This document shows positions 1-9,717 of a DNA stretch of 64,000 nt, one piece after another. Every line of letters starts with the position of its first letter. Position 1 is the stretch's first letter. The stretch spans positions 5,208,001 through 5,272,000 of the forward strand of contig JAAHII010000001.1 in assembly GCA_010671905.1 (NCBI GenBank), read 5' to 3'. The position numbers and the translations under genes are program-made. The notes below the pieces were generated by a model that was not told the DNA's origin, made no database searches, and saw nothing but the letters and a program-made list of their open reading frames with translations. The DNA is from Leptolyngbya sp. SIOISBB. Lineage in GTDB: Bacteria > Cyanobacteriota > Cyanobacteriia > Phormidesmidales > Phormidesmidaceae.

Positions 1-343
1 TGCTTGCTGCCGACCCGATCATGCTGACTGAATAGATTTCGTCGCCACGCGACCAGTACTCAATCAGTCACCCAGGTCTACTTGCGGGGTACTGGTTCAT
101 CAAAAGCTCACATTCAGCGTTGAGTCTTTTTCCTGATTTGTCATTTTCAGTTCAGAAAACAGAATCAAGAAGCGGCTGCGACGGGCCTGTTTTCCGTCTT
201 GCCCCAACTTGATGAAGACTGACGCAGTTGCATCCGATTCTGCCTCCCGGCCTAGCTGGGTGGCATCGGACAACATCGCCCTAGATGGGTGATACAGAGG
301 CCGAATGCGTCGGTTCTGTTCATCAAAACCTTTGTTTACCTGA
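1..343. other. Window start, no supported gene
   Basis: No recognisable gene or RNA is seen here. An open frame on the minus strand (100-384) encodes 94 residues with no family resemblance and no clear ribosome binding site, so it is not called. The stretch probably holds the upstream region of the gene starting at 404. Confidence 0.5.
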
Positions 344-378
344 ACGAGCGATCGCGCTGGCCTGCAGCGATCGCTCGT
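344..378. repeat. HIP1-containing inverted repeat
   Basis: Perfect 12-bp arms (ACGAGCGATCGC and its complement) flank an 11-base loop. Each arm contains one GCGATCGC (HIP1) octamer. The structure ends about 25 bases before the GTG start of the next gene, so it could form a hairpin in that gene's leader. HIP1 is a widespread cyanobacterial motif; a regulatory role here is only inferred. Confidence 0.6.
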
Positions 379-403
379 AGCCATCCCTACCCTTGAGTTG
401 TGA

Positions 404-2719
404 GTGCATCCTGTGAATAACCAATCTCCTTCTAGTCGCTGGTCTCCCCTTGCTGACTACGCCCTAATGCTCGGGTCTGGGGTCGGCGCCGTGGCCTCTC
501 TAGCGACACAAAATGCCGCGGTCGCGACGGTGCCCATGACAGCACTGGTGGCCATGGGTCTATTGAATCGGCGACGAGTTGAACAACTGGTTAAGCGCAA
601 TAATGGCGCGATCGCAGACTTAAAAGGGCAATTCTTTTCCGAGGTCTCAGTCTTGACCGAACAAGTTTCGGCCCTGCCCTCGCCCGAAGCTATTACTCAG
701 TTACAGCGATCGGCGATGGCCTATACCGATCGCAACATTACCCACTGCATAGAATCGCTCGACCGAACCGAGCGCGATCTCAATCAACGCCTTGATACTT
801 TGGCCTCTCCTGACCTGAGCGGCCTCCATCAAGAAACAGCGGCCCTGCGAGACCAATACATTGAGATGTGTACTTCGGTCAGCAATCTCAGCAAACAAGT
901 TGAGCGCTTGTCACACCTCCCCCGCATGGAAGCCACTGAAACTGACGTTTCCCAACTCAAAACCGAAGTCATGCAGTTGCGGGTCAGCTTAGAAAGTGTC
1001 GGCAGCGAAAGTAAAACGGCCCAGGCCACATTGCAAGATGCGGTGCGGCATTTAGATCGCCGGCTGCGCCAAATGCCCAATGGAGCTGACCCCAATATGC
1101 TGAAAGGGGAAGTGCGAGAACTGATTAAAGCCGTCTCTGACTTGGTACCCCGAAGAGACTTCTTGGCGCTCGCAGAAAAGTTAAAAATCGTGCAAGAAAG
1201 CCAGGAAACCTTGCGCCAGACCCTCGACCACCTGCGCTCTACACCGGAAGCGACGGCCAACGACCAAGTGTGTCTCATGCCCTCGGCCCGCAACGAGATG
1301 CAGCAGTTCCAAGCAGATTTGGTCACGCTCTCCTCCGGGCTGCAGCAGGTGGAATCGCGGTTGGAAGACATTGCTGTCCCGTTTGATATCACCACCGAGA
1401 TTCGCGGTACGACAGCCACGTATTTGAGCGGCTTGCAATGGCAGTTGTCCATGCTAGAGCAGCAGACGCAAGATTTAATGGACAAGCAACAGGCTTGGGC
1501 GGCGCAACCCCAGCAGCACTTACCAGAGGCCACGTCACGACCCTCTGGCACGTATTCTCCTGAAAATAAGCACCAGTGTGAATGGCTCATGGCACTGCAG
1601 GGACGGTCAACCGAGTCAGGTTGGTCAGCCATTGACCAAGCCCTCTTCCGGGCTTTGGATGAAGTCTCGGAGCGGTTGGTGCTCGTGTGGCCTTGGGCAT
1701 CGACCCTGGAGTTAGACCAACGTTTGGTCGAGCGCTTTGCCGAGTTGCTAGCTGGGGGGTGTCGGTTAGACATTGGCTGGTGTCATCCCGGCGATCGCCA
1801 TCAGGGGCGGTTGCTCAAATCCATTGCTCAGCAGTGGCGTCTCACCACAGCACAGCGGCGGCTCCTCAAATCAACGCTAAATCTGCTGTTGCCCCTGAAA
1901 CAAAAATATCCTGATCGCTTTTCCTTCAAGATCTTAGGCACCAAAGAGCAGTTCATTATCTGCGATCAGCAGTACGCCATGGTGGGGCTACAGTCGCTAC
2001 CGGCCACGAGTAGCGTTTTTCCGGAATTGGATGTGCGGGTCAAGACTCGTGACTCGACAGTTATTGCGCAACTCTTACAGCGTTTTGAACAACCGGATGC
2101 ACTGCCCGAAGATGCCGATGCTTATTTTAATCGAGCGGTCACACGATACGATTTGCGCGATGCCGAAGGTGCCGTTATGGACTACGCCCAAGTCCTGCGG
2201 TTAAAACCCGATGATGCCGTTGCGCTGAATAACCGTGGTTTGATTTGGGCCGAGAAAAAGCATTATCAGCGGGCACTGGACGATTTCGACCATGCCCTGA
2301 GCCATCATCCACAGCTCTTTGCCGCGCGTTGCAATCGCGGCTGGTTGCAAATGCAGCGAGGCTATCTGGATGAAGCGATCGCCGATTTTAGCCAGGCGAT
2401 CCAAACCCAACAGGCGGATACTGCTATTCCATATTTTTATCGAGGGCACGCCCGGCAAAACTTGGGTGACATCTTGGGGGCGATCTCTGACTTTACTCAA
2501 GCCATTCAAAAAAATTCTCGGGCGGCTTTACCTTATTGCTACCGAGGCGCTGCCTATCAGCGACAGAACGATTTCAACCGCGCCATCCATGACTTAGAAA
2601 CGGCCGCTTCCTTGATGCATGCTCAAGGCGATCACCGCTCTCTAGCTCAGATCACGCAAGCGCTGACTGCGCTCAAACGAGTGGAACTCACGCAACCACT
2701 CGCCCTGCACTCCGCTTAA
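404..2719 (+). CDS. Coiled-coil membrane protein with PLD-like region and C-terminal TPR repeats
   Basis: A 771-residue protein starting at GTG 404. Residues about 15-55 are hydrophobic and rich in Ala/Val/Leu, giving one or two membrane segments. Residues about 60-385 are heptad-rich and predicted coiled coil (many Leu/Glu/Gln/Arg). A globular part (about 405-590) contains a stretch resembling a degenerate phospholipase D-like fold (FKILGTKEQFIICDQQ), but no HxK(x4)D catalytic motif is visible. Residues about 590-750 hold four or five TPR units (YFNRAVTRYDLRDAEGAVMDY, then ALNNRGLIWAEKKHYQRAL and others). TPRs usually mediate protein contacts, so a scaffold role at the membrane is inferred. 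No enzyme activity should be assigned. The gene stands alone. Confidence 0.8.
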   Translation: MHPVNNQSPSSRWSPLADYALMLGSGVGAVASLATQNAAVATVPMTALVAMGLLNRRRVEQLVKRNNGAIADLKGQFFSEVSVLTEQVSALPSPEAITQLQRSAMAYTDRNITHCIESLDRTERDLNQRLDTLASPDLSGLHQETAALRDQYIEMCTSVSNLSKQVERLSHLPRMEATETDVSQLKTEVMQLRVSLESVGSESKTAQATLQDAVRHLDRRLRQMPNGADPNMLKGEVRELIKAVSDLVPRRDFLALAEKLKIVQESQETLRQTLDHLRSTPEATANDQVCLMPSARNEMQQFQADLVTLSSGLQQVESRLEDIAVPFDITTEIRGTTATYLSGLQWQLSMLEQQTQDLMDKQQAWAAQPQQHLPEATSRPSGTYSPENKHQCEWLMALQGRSTESGWSAIDQALFRALDEVSERLVLVWPWASTLELDQRLVERFAELLAGGCRLDIGWCHPGDRHQGRLLKSIAQQWRLTTAQRRLLKSTLNLLLPLKQKYPDRFSFKILGTKEQFIICDQQYAMVGLQSLPATSSVFPELDVRVKTRDSTVIAQLLQRFEQPDALPEDADAYFNRAVTRYDLRDAEGAVMDYAQVLRLKPDDAVALNNRGLIWAEKKHYQRALDDFDHALSHHPQLFAARCNRGWLQMQRGYLDEAIADFSQAIQTQQADTAIPYFYRGHARQNLGDILGAISDFTQAIQKNSRAALPYCYRGAAYQRQNDFNRAIHDLETAASLMHAQGDHRSLAQITQALTALKRVELTQPLALHSA

Positions 2720-3330
2720 TTTTCATGTAACTCAGTCCCGGCATCCCCACGGTCTTGAAGACCCTGATTTAGCATTTGCCGCGATCGCCAAATCAGACAT
2801 TTTCGGTGTGTCATGATCGCCGATAGCAAACCGCCGACTTCAGAAGATCGAATTGAAGACCGCCTAGCTAAGGAATTTCAATGAGCTGAAATCACTGGCA
2901 ACTGCGGCTCCCCACTTTCCCTGATTACTGACCAGCGATCCGCAGCCCCACCCCTACTGATCGCAAAGACGGTAGAAAGATTCCCTCCCCTTGGCAGACC
3001 AACCCCAAAGTTGAAACGCTATAAACTATTATCCGTGCAGAGAAATGGCGTGATGACAGTGCAAAACGATACGCTGCTACTACGTAGCGAATGGGCTACT
3101 GTTCTCTGGATGGCAGTATTGCCGCCGCGTCATATGCTCTGCTGGTGTTAGCGACAATACCTGCGATGCCAGCCCTGGCCAGTCCTGGCATCCAAACTCC
3201 TAATGAGCGATCGCTGAGCCGCAACGATAGTGCGCTAAATCACTGGATGGGCAGCAGTAGCGATGATCGCGGTGAGTCCGCCTGAGGGTCAAGGGCGAGC
3301 TCAAATTTTTATGCACCGGAGGATTTCCGT
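2720..3330. other. Intergenic region, no confident gene
   Basis: About 610 bases separate the TPR gene from the MFS gene. A 64-codon open frame at 3091-3285 has a hydrophobic stretch ending in ALA-S, like a signal peptide. It has no recognised family, so it is not called. The end of the region carries a GGAGG at about 3318-3322 that serves the TTG start at 3331. Confidence 0.5.
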
Positions 3331-4722
3331 TTGACTGCGTCACCACAGGCAAAGCCCAAACTAGCGTTCTGGCAACTTTGGAACATGAGTTTTGGCTTTT
3401 TTGGGATCCAGTTTGGCTGGGGCTTGCAGATGGCTAACACCAGCGCCATTTTTGAACACTTAGGGGCAAACGCCGACCAAATCCCGATTCTCTGGCTCGC
3501 GGCACCGTTGACGGGCCTGATTGTGCAACCCATTATTGGCAATCTGAGCGATAACACTTGGGGCATTCTGGGTCGGCGTCGCCCGTATTTTTTGGTCGGG
3601 GCAATTGTGGCTTCCCTGGCACTCATCTGGCTCCCCAATGCCGGAAGTCTATGGATGGCAGTGGGGTTGCTGTGGCTGTTAGATACCGCCGCCAACATCA
3701 GCATGGAGCCATTTCGCGCCTTTGTGGGCGACCTCCTGCCCGCCAAGCAGCGGACAAAAGGCTTTGCCATGCAGAGTCTCTTTATCGGCTTAGGTGCAGT
3801 ATTGGCCTCAGCCCTACCGTGGGTGCTCTCCCACCTGTTCGATTGGCCCGCAGGCGGCACCAGCAACGGGGTGCCGCAGGTCGTGAAGATTGCCTTTTAC
3901 GTAGGAGCAGTCTGCTTTTTAAGCACAGTGTTGTGGACGGTGGTGACCACCGAGGAGCGTCCCCCCCGTGACATGGCGGCATTTCGCGAGCAGCAAGAGC
4001 GGCGCTTGGGCATCGGGGCCACCGTGCGAGAGATTTACGTGGCCTTAAAGCAAATGCCGCGCACCATGCGACAACTGGCCTGGGTTCAAGGATTTAGCTG
4101 GTTGGGCATGTATTGCGTTTTTCTATACTTTCCCCCCGCGATCGCCCACAACTTGTTCCAAGCTACCGACGAAACGTCAGCCCTCTACAGTCAAGGCATT
4201 GCCTGGGCTGGGCTATGCATCGCCGCTTACAACGCCGTCTGCTTTGGCGTCTCCCTTTTACTGCCAAAGTTGGTCACCGTCACCAGTCGCCCAGTCGCCC
4301 ATGCCCTGTGCCTAGCCTGTGGCGGCTGCGGGTTGATTTCTCTGTGGTTTGTACCGTCTCCGGGGTGGGTGCTATTGCCCATGCTGGGTCTAGGTGTCGC
4401 CTGGTCGAGCATCTTGTCGCTGCCCTACGCCATGCTGGTAGGGTCTCTACCGGCGAAGAAAGGCGGCATCTACATGGGCATTTTCAATATGTTCATCGTC
4501 TTACCGGAGATTATCGTCTCCCTCGGGTTGGGTTGGATTATGGCCCATGTGCTCGACAACAATCGCTTACTAGCGGTGGTGTTAGGGGGCGTCTGCTTTT
4601 TGGTGGCCATTCCCTTTACGCTGAGGGTACAAGAAACGGTGGTGCCGCCAGTTTTGCCATCAAACCGGCCATCAGTCCCCGAACCTGAAGCCGCTACACC
4701 ATCGCTGGACACGTCACTCTAG
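3331..4722 (+). CDS. MFS transporter, SLC45/GPH-like sugar transporter type
   Basis: A 463-residue integral membrane protein with about 12 hydrophobic segments. The TTG start at 3331 is chosen because GGAGG lies eight bases upstream, while an in-leader ATG at 3311 runs into a stop after seven codons. The N-terminus (WNMSFGFFGIQFGWGLQMAN) and the loop GNLSDNTWGILGRRRPYFLVG match the glycoside-pentoside-hexuronide/SLC45-like MFS group, whose hallmark is a D-x(n)-GRRRP loop after helix 2. Members carry sugars or related solutes with a cation or proton; the substrate cannot be read from sequence. The last 30 residues are a polar Pro/Ser tail. It precedes dnaK with a 263-base gap, so it is probably a separate unit. 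Confidence 0.85.
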   Translation: MTASPQAKPKLAFWQLWNMSFGFFGIQFGWGLQMANTSAIFEHLGANADQIPILWLAAPLTGLIVQPIIGNLSDNTWGILGRRRPYFLVGAIVASLALIWLPNAGSLWMAVGLLWLLDTAANISMEPFRAFVGDLLPAKQRTKGFAMQSLFIGLGAVLASALPWVLSHLFDWPAGGTSNGVPQVVKIAFYVGAVCFLSTVLWTVVTTEERPPRDMAAFREQQERRLGIGATVREIYVALKQMPRTMRQLAWVQGFSWLGMYCVFLYFPPAIAHNLFQATDETSALYSQGIAWAGLCIAAYNAVCFGVSLLLPKLVTVTSRPVAHALCLACGGCGLISLWFVPSPGWVLLPMLGLGVAWSSILSLPYAMLVGSLPAKKGGIYMGIFNMFIVLPEIIVSLGLGWIMAHVLDNNRLLAVVLGGVCFLVAIPFTLRVQETVVPPVLPSNRPSVPEPEAATPSLDTSL

Positions 4723-4985
4723 CGTGGCGAAACCGTCTCCTAATCAGCGATGTCGCCATCGTTTCCCAACTCGTAGTCCGGCACCATCCATCCCACTGTC
4801 AACAAACATTTTCTGCCACCGCATGATGATTGGCAGTCTGACGCCTCCGCCCTGCAAAAAAGTACAGTCCGTGAGTTCCCCAAGTCCCCAGACCTGACAC
4901 TACACAACCAAGTTCGGTATCCCCCCCTACAGAGAATCAGGGAGACCCGGCACACTGTTAATAGCTGTTAAGCCGGAGCAAATTT

Positions 4986-6905
<1,920 letters not shown>

Positions 6906-6914
6906 GTTCTCACT

Positions 6915-6939
6915 AGTCGGCAGGCTTCACCTGCCGACT
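6915..6939 (+). terminator. Hairpin just after dnaK
   Basis: Perfect 10-bp stem (AGTCGGCAGG / CCTGCCGACT) with loop CTTCA, starting nine bases after the dnaK stop. The following bases (GTTATCTC) are only weakly T-rich, so it may protect the mRNA end as much as terminate. Confidence 0.6.
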
Positions 6940-6980
6940 GTTATCTCAGCTCAAAAGCTTGCTCCGGCTAGCAAGAAGAA

Positions 6981-7008
6981 CGGATGGCGATCGCCATCCG
7001 CTTTTTTT
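6981..7008 (+). terminator. Rho-independent terminator after dnaK
   Basis: A perfect palindrome CGGATGGCGATCGCCATCCG (6981-7000), centred on a HIP1 octamer, is followed by CTTTTTTT. With no unpaired loop bases the tip must open, but stem plus T-run is a classic terminator for dnaK. Confidence 0.8.
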
Positions 7009-7170
7009 ATGGAAAATTTTCCTACGGAGTTGTCATCAATCCGGTGGAGCAGTTGGCTCCAAAGTCAGAGTTGCGCTCCCGCTTTGCCACCCTCATGTCA
7101 CAGGGGCCAGGTAAGTTGCTGATCGATCCACAACATTTGTGAAGCGGCAGTATCGAGATTAATCGTGCGG

Positions 7171-7578
7171 CTAAATCGGAAAGCGATAGGTGATACCGCC
7201 CGACTCAGTGGCCTCATACAGGCCATTCAACTGCACCGCCTTTTCATCCAAATAGGTTTTGGCGTCTTCGATGGAAAGGTCGGCTTTAGTGGCAAAAATG
7301 ATGGGACTCACCACACCGTCGTTAGCTTGGATTTCAGCCAAAAAGAGTTGCTCAACTTCGCGATCGCTTTTCTGCTCGTTGGCCTGGTGTTGTTGACGCA
7401 AGCTATGAATTAAGAGGCCACTCAGGGCAATCGGGGGCAGGCCAAATAGAACCAGTGCCGCAACGGAATCGCCGGGGCGATCGGTTTCTGGGTCCAAAAT
7501 GTCGGCAATGAGCGCGAGACTTAGGGTAATCCCTAACAAGAGCAACACACCTGCCGCAAATTTTTTCACCAGCCTCAT
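7171..7578 (-). CDS. Small two-helix membrane protein, tandem paralogue A
   Basis: 135 residues. Two hydrophobic segments (about 8-27 and 40-60) form an N-terminal hairpin. They are followed by a charged linker (SLRQQHQANEQKSDREVEQ) and a soluble C-terminal domain of about 60 residues that looks like a small winged-helix or SHOCT-type module. The C-terminal 77 residues are almost identical to the neighbour at 7875-8288, whereas the membrane part differs. No known family was recognised. The two genes are in tandem on the same strand, about 300 bases apart. Confidence 0.75.
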   Translation of the reverse strand: MRLVKKFAAGVLLLLGITLSLALIADILDPETDRPGDSVAALVLFGLPPIALSGLLIHSLRQQHQANEQKSDREVEQLFLAEIQANDGVVSPIIFATKADLSIEDAKTYLDEKAVQLNGLYEATESGGITYRFPI

Positions 7579-7608
7579 TGCTATTCCCCCTGAGGAATCG
7601 TACCGTCA

Positions 7609-7705
7609 CTGATTAGGGTATTCCCAAGTTTTGCCAGAATTTCCGAAATTCACAGGAATCTTGATGGAATTCATGGGGTCTTTCCTAGGGACTGTCATTA
7701 TTTAA
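7609..7705. repeat. Duplicated upstream region, copy A
   Basis: About 97 bases lying upstream of paralogue A are similar to 8457-8553, colinear without gaps at an offset of 848 bases. Shared tracts include GTATTCCCAAGTTTTGCC and TTGATGGAATT. It is probably a promoter or regulatory segment duplicated together with the gene. Confidence 0.75.
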
Positions 7706-7874
7706 GTGGCTGGGCTAATGCAACGGTAGGATGAGCAATGCTATCGCCACCCCATTCTTTTGACTTTGATCGGGAAAGGGAAGTTTCCGCTGCGTCGCCC
7801 CGGAGCCCAGGAAACCGACGATTGTGAAATCAGAGCACGACGTGCCAGCAATTTTATTGGGGGTAACCCTCTTG

Positions 7875-8288
7875 CTAAATCGGAAAGCGATAGGTGATAC
7901 CGCCCGACTCAGTGGCCTCATATAAGCCATTCAACTGCACCGCCTTTTCGTCTAAATAGGTTTTGGCGTCTTCGATAGAAAGGTCGGCTTTAGTGGCAAA
8001 AATGATGGGACTCACCACACCGTCATCAGCTTGGATTTCAGCCAAAAAGAGTTGCTCAATTTCGCGATCGCTCTTTCGCTCATTGGCCTGATGCTGTTGA
8101 CGCAGACTGTGAATCAGCAATCCACTAATGGCGATCGGGGGCAGACCTAAGAGAATCAGCGCGGGCAACGCCCCTTCCTTATCTTCCGCCGAAAGATTGG
8201 GATTGAGCGTATCCACCGTCGCCCAAATGCTCACCGGGATGCCCCATAACAGCAATAGCCATACCACCGTCTTTTTTAACAGCCTCAT
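7875..8288 (-). CDS. Small two-helix membrane protein, tandem paralogue B
   Basis: 137 residues. It begins MRLLKKTVVWLLLLWGIPV, then a short acidic loop (LNPNLSAEDKEGA), a second membrane segment ending GLPPIAISGLLIH, and the shared soluble domain ending GGITYRFPI. Only four of the last 77 residues seem to differ from paralogue A, and the DNA is also nearly identical there, while the membrane halves have diverged. This suggests recent gene conversion or strong selection on the soluble domain. Function is unknown. Confidence 0.75.
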   Translation of the reverse strand: MRLLKKTVVWLLLLWGIPVSIWATVDTLNPNLSAEDKEGALPALILLGLPPIAISGLLIHSLRQQHQANERKSDREIEQLFLAEIQADDGVVSPIIFATKADLSIEDAKTYLDEKAVQLNGLYEATESGGITYRFPI

Positions 8289-8456
8289 TGCTACCCCTCT
8301 CTCTCCAACTTGCGTGGTTTAACCACTCATTGACTCGGACTTGGCTCAGACGTGTCTGGACAAGATGCGACCAGCACCAGAGTTATCAGGACCGTAGATC
8401 ACCCGCTGATCTGAAGGCATTAATCAAGATCGCCCCACCACAACTGACCAAAACCT

Positions 8457-8553
8457 CTGATTAAGGTATTCCCAAGTTTTGCCGTCATTTCTGAAATTTA
8501 CCGGGATTTTGATGGAATTTACATCATATTTTTTAAGGACTGCCATCCTTTAG
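8457..8553. repeat. Duplicated upstream region, copy B
   Basis: Matches 7609-7705. It lies about 170 bases upstream of paralogue B, whereas copy A lies about 30 bases upstream of its gene, so B has gained, or A has lost, about 140 bases between this block and the start codon. Confidence 0.75.
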
Positions 8554-8664
8554 CCATCAAATGTGTTCAATGAGAGGAGCGTAGTTTCTCGCTGGTTGAG
8601 TGCAGGCAGGCGCGGTGATGCTAACTTCTCAAAAAGGTTTATGGAGTTGATGAATGACGCCCCC

Positions 8665-9606
8665 CTAAGCAGGAGGGGAAGAGTTGCGTTCCCAAAAGTA
8701 GCCATCGGTATAGCCCTGAATACGGCGATCGCCTGCCGCCAGGGTCAACCGCTTTTCGGCTAGACAGCAGTACTCGCGATTGGCTTCGATGCCGATGTAA
8801 TGACGCTCTAGTTTCTTGGCGACCACCGACGTTGTTCCCGAACCGAGAAAGGGGTCGAGAACGACATCGCCCGCCTGACTACTGGCGAGCATGAGCTTAG
8901 CGATGAGCTTTTCGGGCTTTTGGGTGGGATGGTCGGTGTTCTCTGGCATCGACCAAAACGGCACTGAAATATCGGTCCACAGATTCGAGGGGTGAGTCAA
9001 GCGAAAGCGACCCTGACGGGAGTCTTGCCAATCTTTTGGGGAACCTTGGCGATCTCGATAAGGGGCAATCACCCGACGCCTGAGCTTCACGGCCTCCACG
9101 TTAAAGGTGTAATGATCGGAAACGGTGCAAAACCAAATATCCTCGGAGGCATTTTTCCAATTGGTTTTAGCCCCTCGGCCCTTTTCTCGCTCCCAGGTGA
9201 TGCGATTGCGGATGGTGAAATGCTTTGCCAACAGCGGATACACGATCGCGGACGACTGCCAATCGGCGCAAATATAAATGGAAGCGGTGACTTTCAGCAA
9301 ACGCTTGAGAGGCACCAGCCAGTCCTCAAACCAGGTGAGATAGTCGTCAGGCGATCGCTGCTGAAATAACCGGCCATTAAAATCTTTGCGGAGATTATAG
9401 GGCGGATCCAGTATCAGAAGATCGATGCAGGTAGCGGGCAAGTGAGCGATCGCCGTTTGACACTCTTGATGCACTGTGGAATCGAGAATGTCGTCTAACG
9501 ATGTGGGCGCGGAAACCTGTCGGAGCCGCGCACCATAGGTGTGAAGATCGTCTGGCGACAGCGTCAGAGTCCGATTGCGAGGAGCTTTCAGTTTCGGGGA
9601 CAACAC
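8665..9606 (-). CDS. Site-specific DNA methyltransferase, beta-class (adenine-N6 or cytosine-N4)
   Basis: 313 residues from a GTG start. The catalytic motif LILDPPYN (D67-Y70) comes before the SAM-binding motif DPFLGSGTT (251-259) and the following YIGIE. This order defines the beta class of amino-methyltransferases. DPPY is used mostly by N6-adenine enzymes but also by some N4-cytosine enzymes, so the target base is uncertain. HPTQKP (226-231) is also typical. No restriction endonuclease gene is adjacent, so it appears to be an orphan methyltransferase of the kind used for genome-wide marking in cyanobacteria. The gene after it on the other strand is unrelated. Confidence 0.9.
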   Translation of the reverse strand: MLSPKLKAPRNRTLTLSPDDLHTYGARLRQVSAPTSLDDILDSTVHQECQTAIAHLPATCIDLLILDPPYNLRKDFNGRLFQQRSPDDYLTWFEDWLVPLKRLLKVTASIYICADWQSSAIVYPLLAKHFTIRNRITWEREKGRGAKTNWKNASEDIWFCTVSDHYTFNVEAVKLRRRVIAPYRDRQGSPKDWQDSRQGRFRLTHPSNLWTDISVPFWSMPENTDHPTQKPEKLIAKLMLASSQAGDVVLDPFLGSGTTSVVAKKLERHYIGIEANREYCCLAEKRLTLAAGDRRIQGYTDGYFWERNSSPPA

Positions 9607-9717
9607 AGCACAATCCTAAAAGTCCGAAAAAATTAGCGCGTTTCACCCACGCTGCCATAGGATAGCTCTGACATCGTATCTAACGTTATTGGCATTGTTC
9701 AGGAAATCGCGAAACCT

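Noticed and set aside
100-384. 94-residue minus-strand open frame
   Set aside because: No family resemblance, no clear ribosome site, and it overlaps the inverted repeat in the leader of the 404 gene.
3091-3285. 64-residue open frame with a signal-peptide-like start
   Set aside because: A stop codon lies just upstream, no ribosome site is seen and nothing recognisable follows the hydrophobic part.
4723-4985. CIRCE heat-shock operator before dnaK
   Set aside because: No TTAGCACTC/GAGTGCTAA inverted repeat is present.
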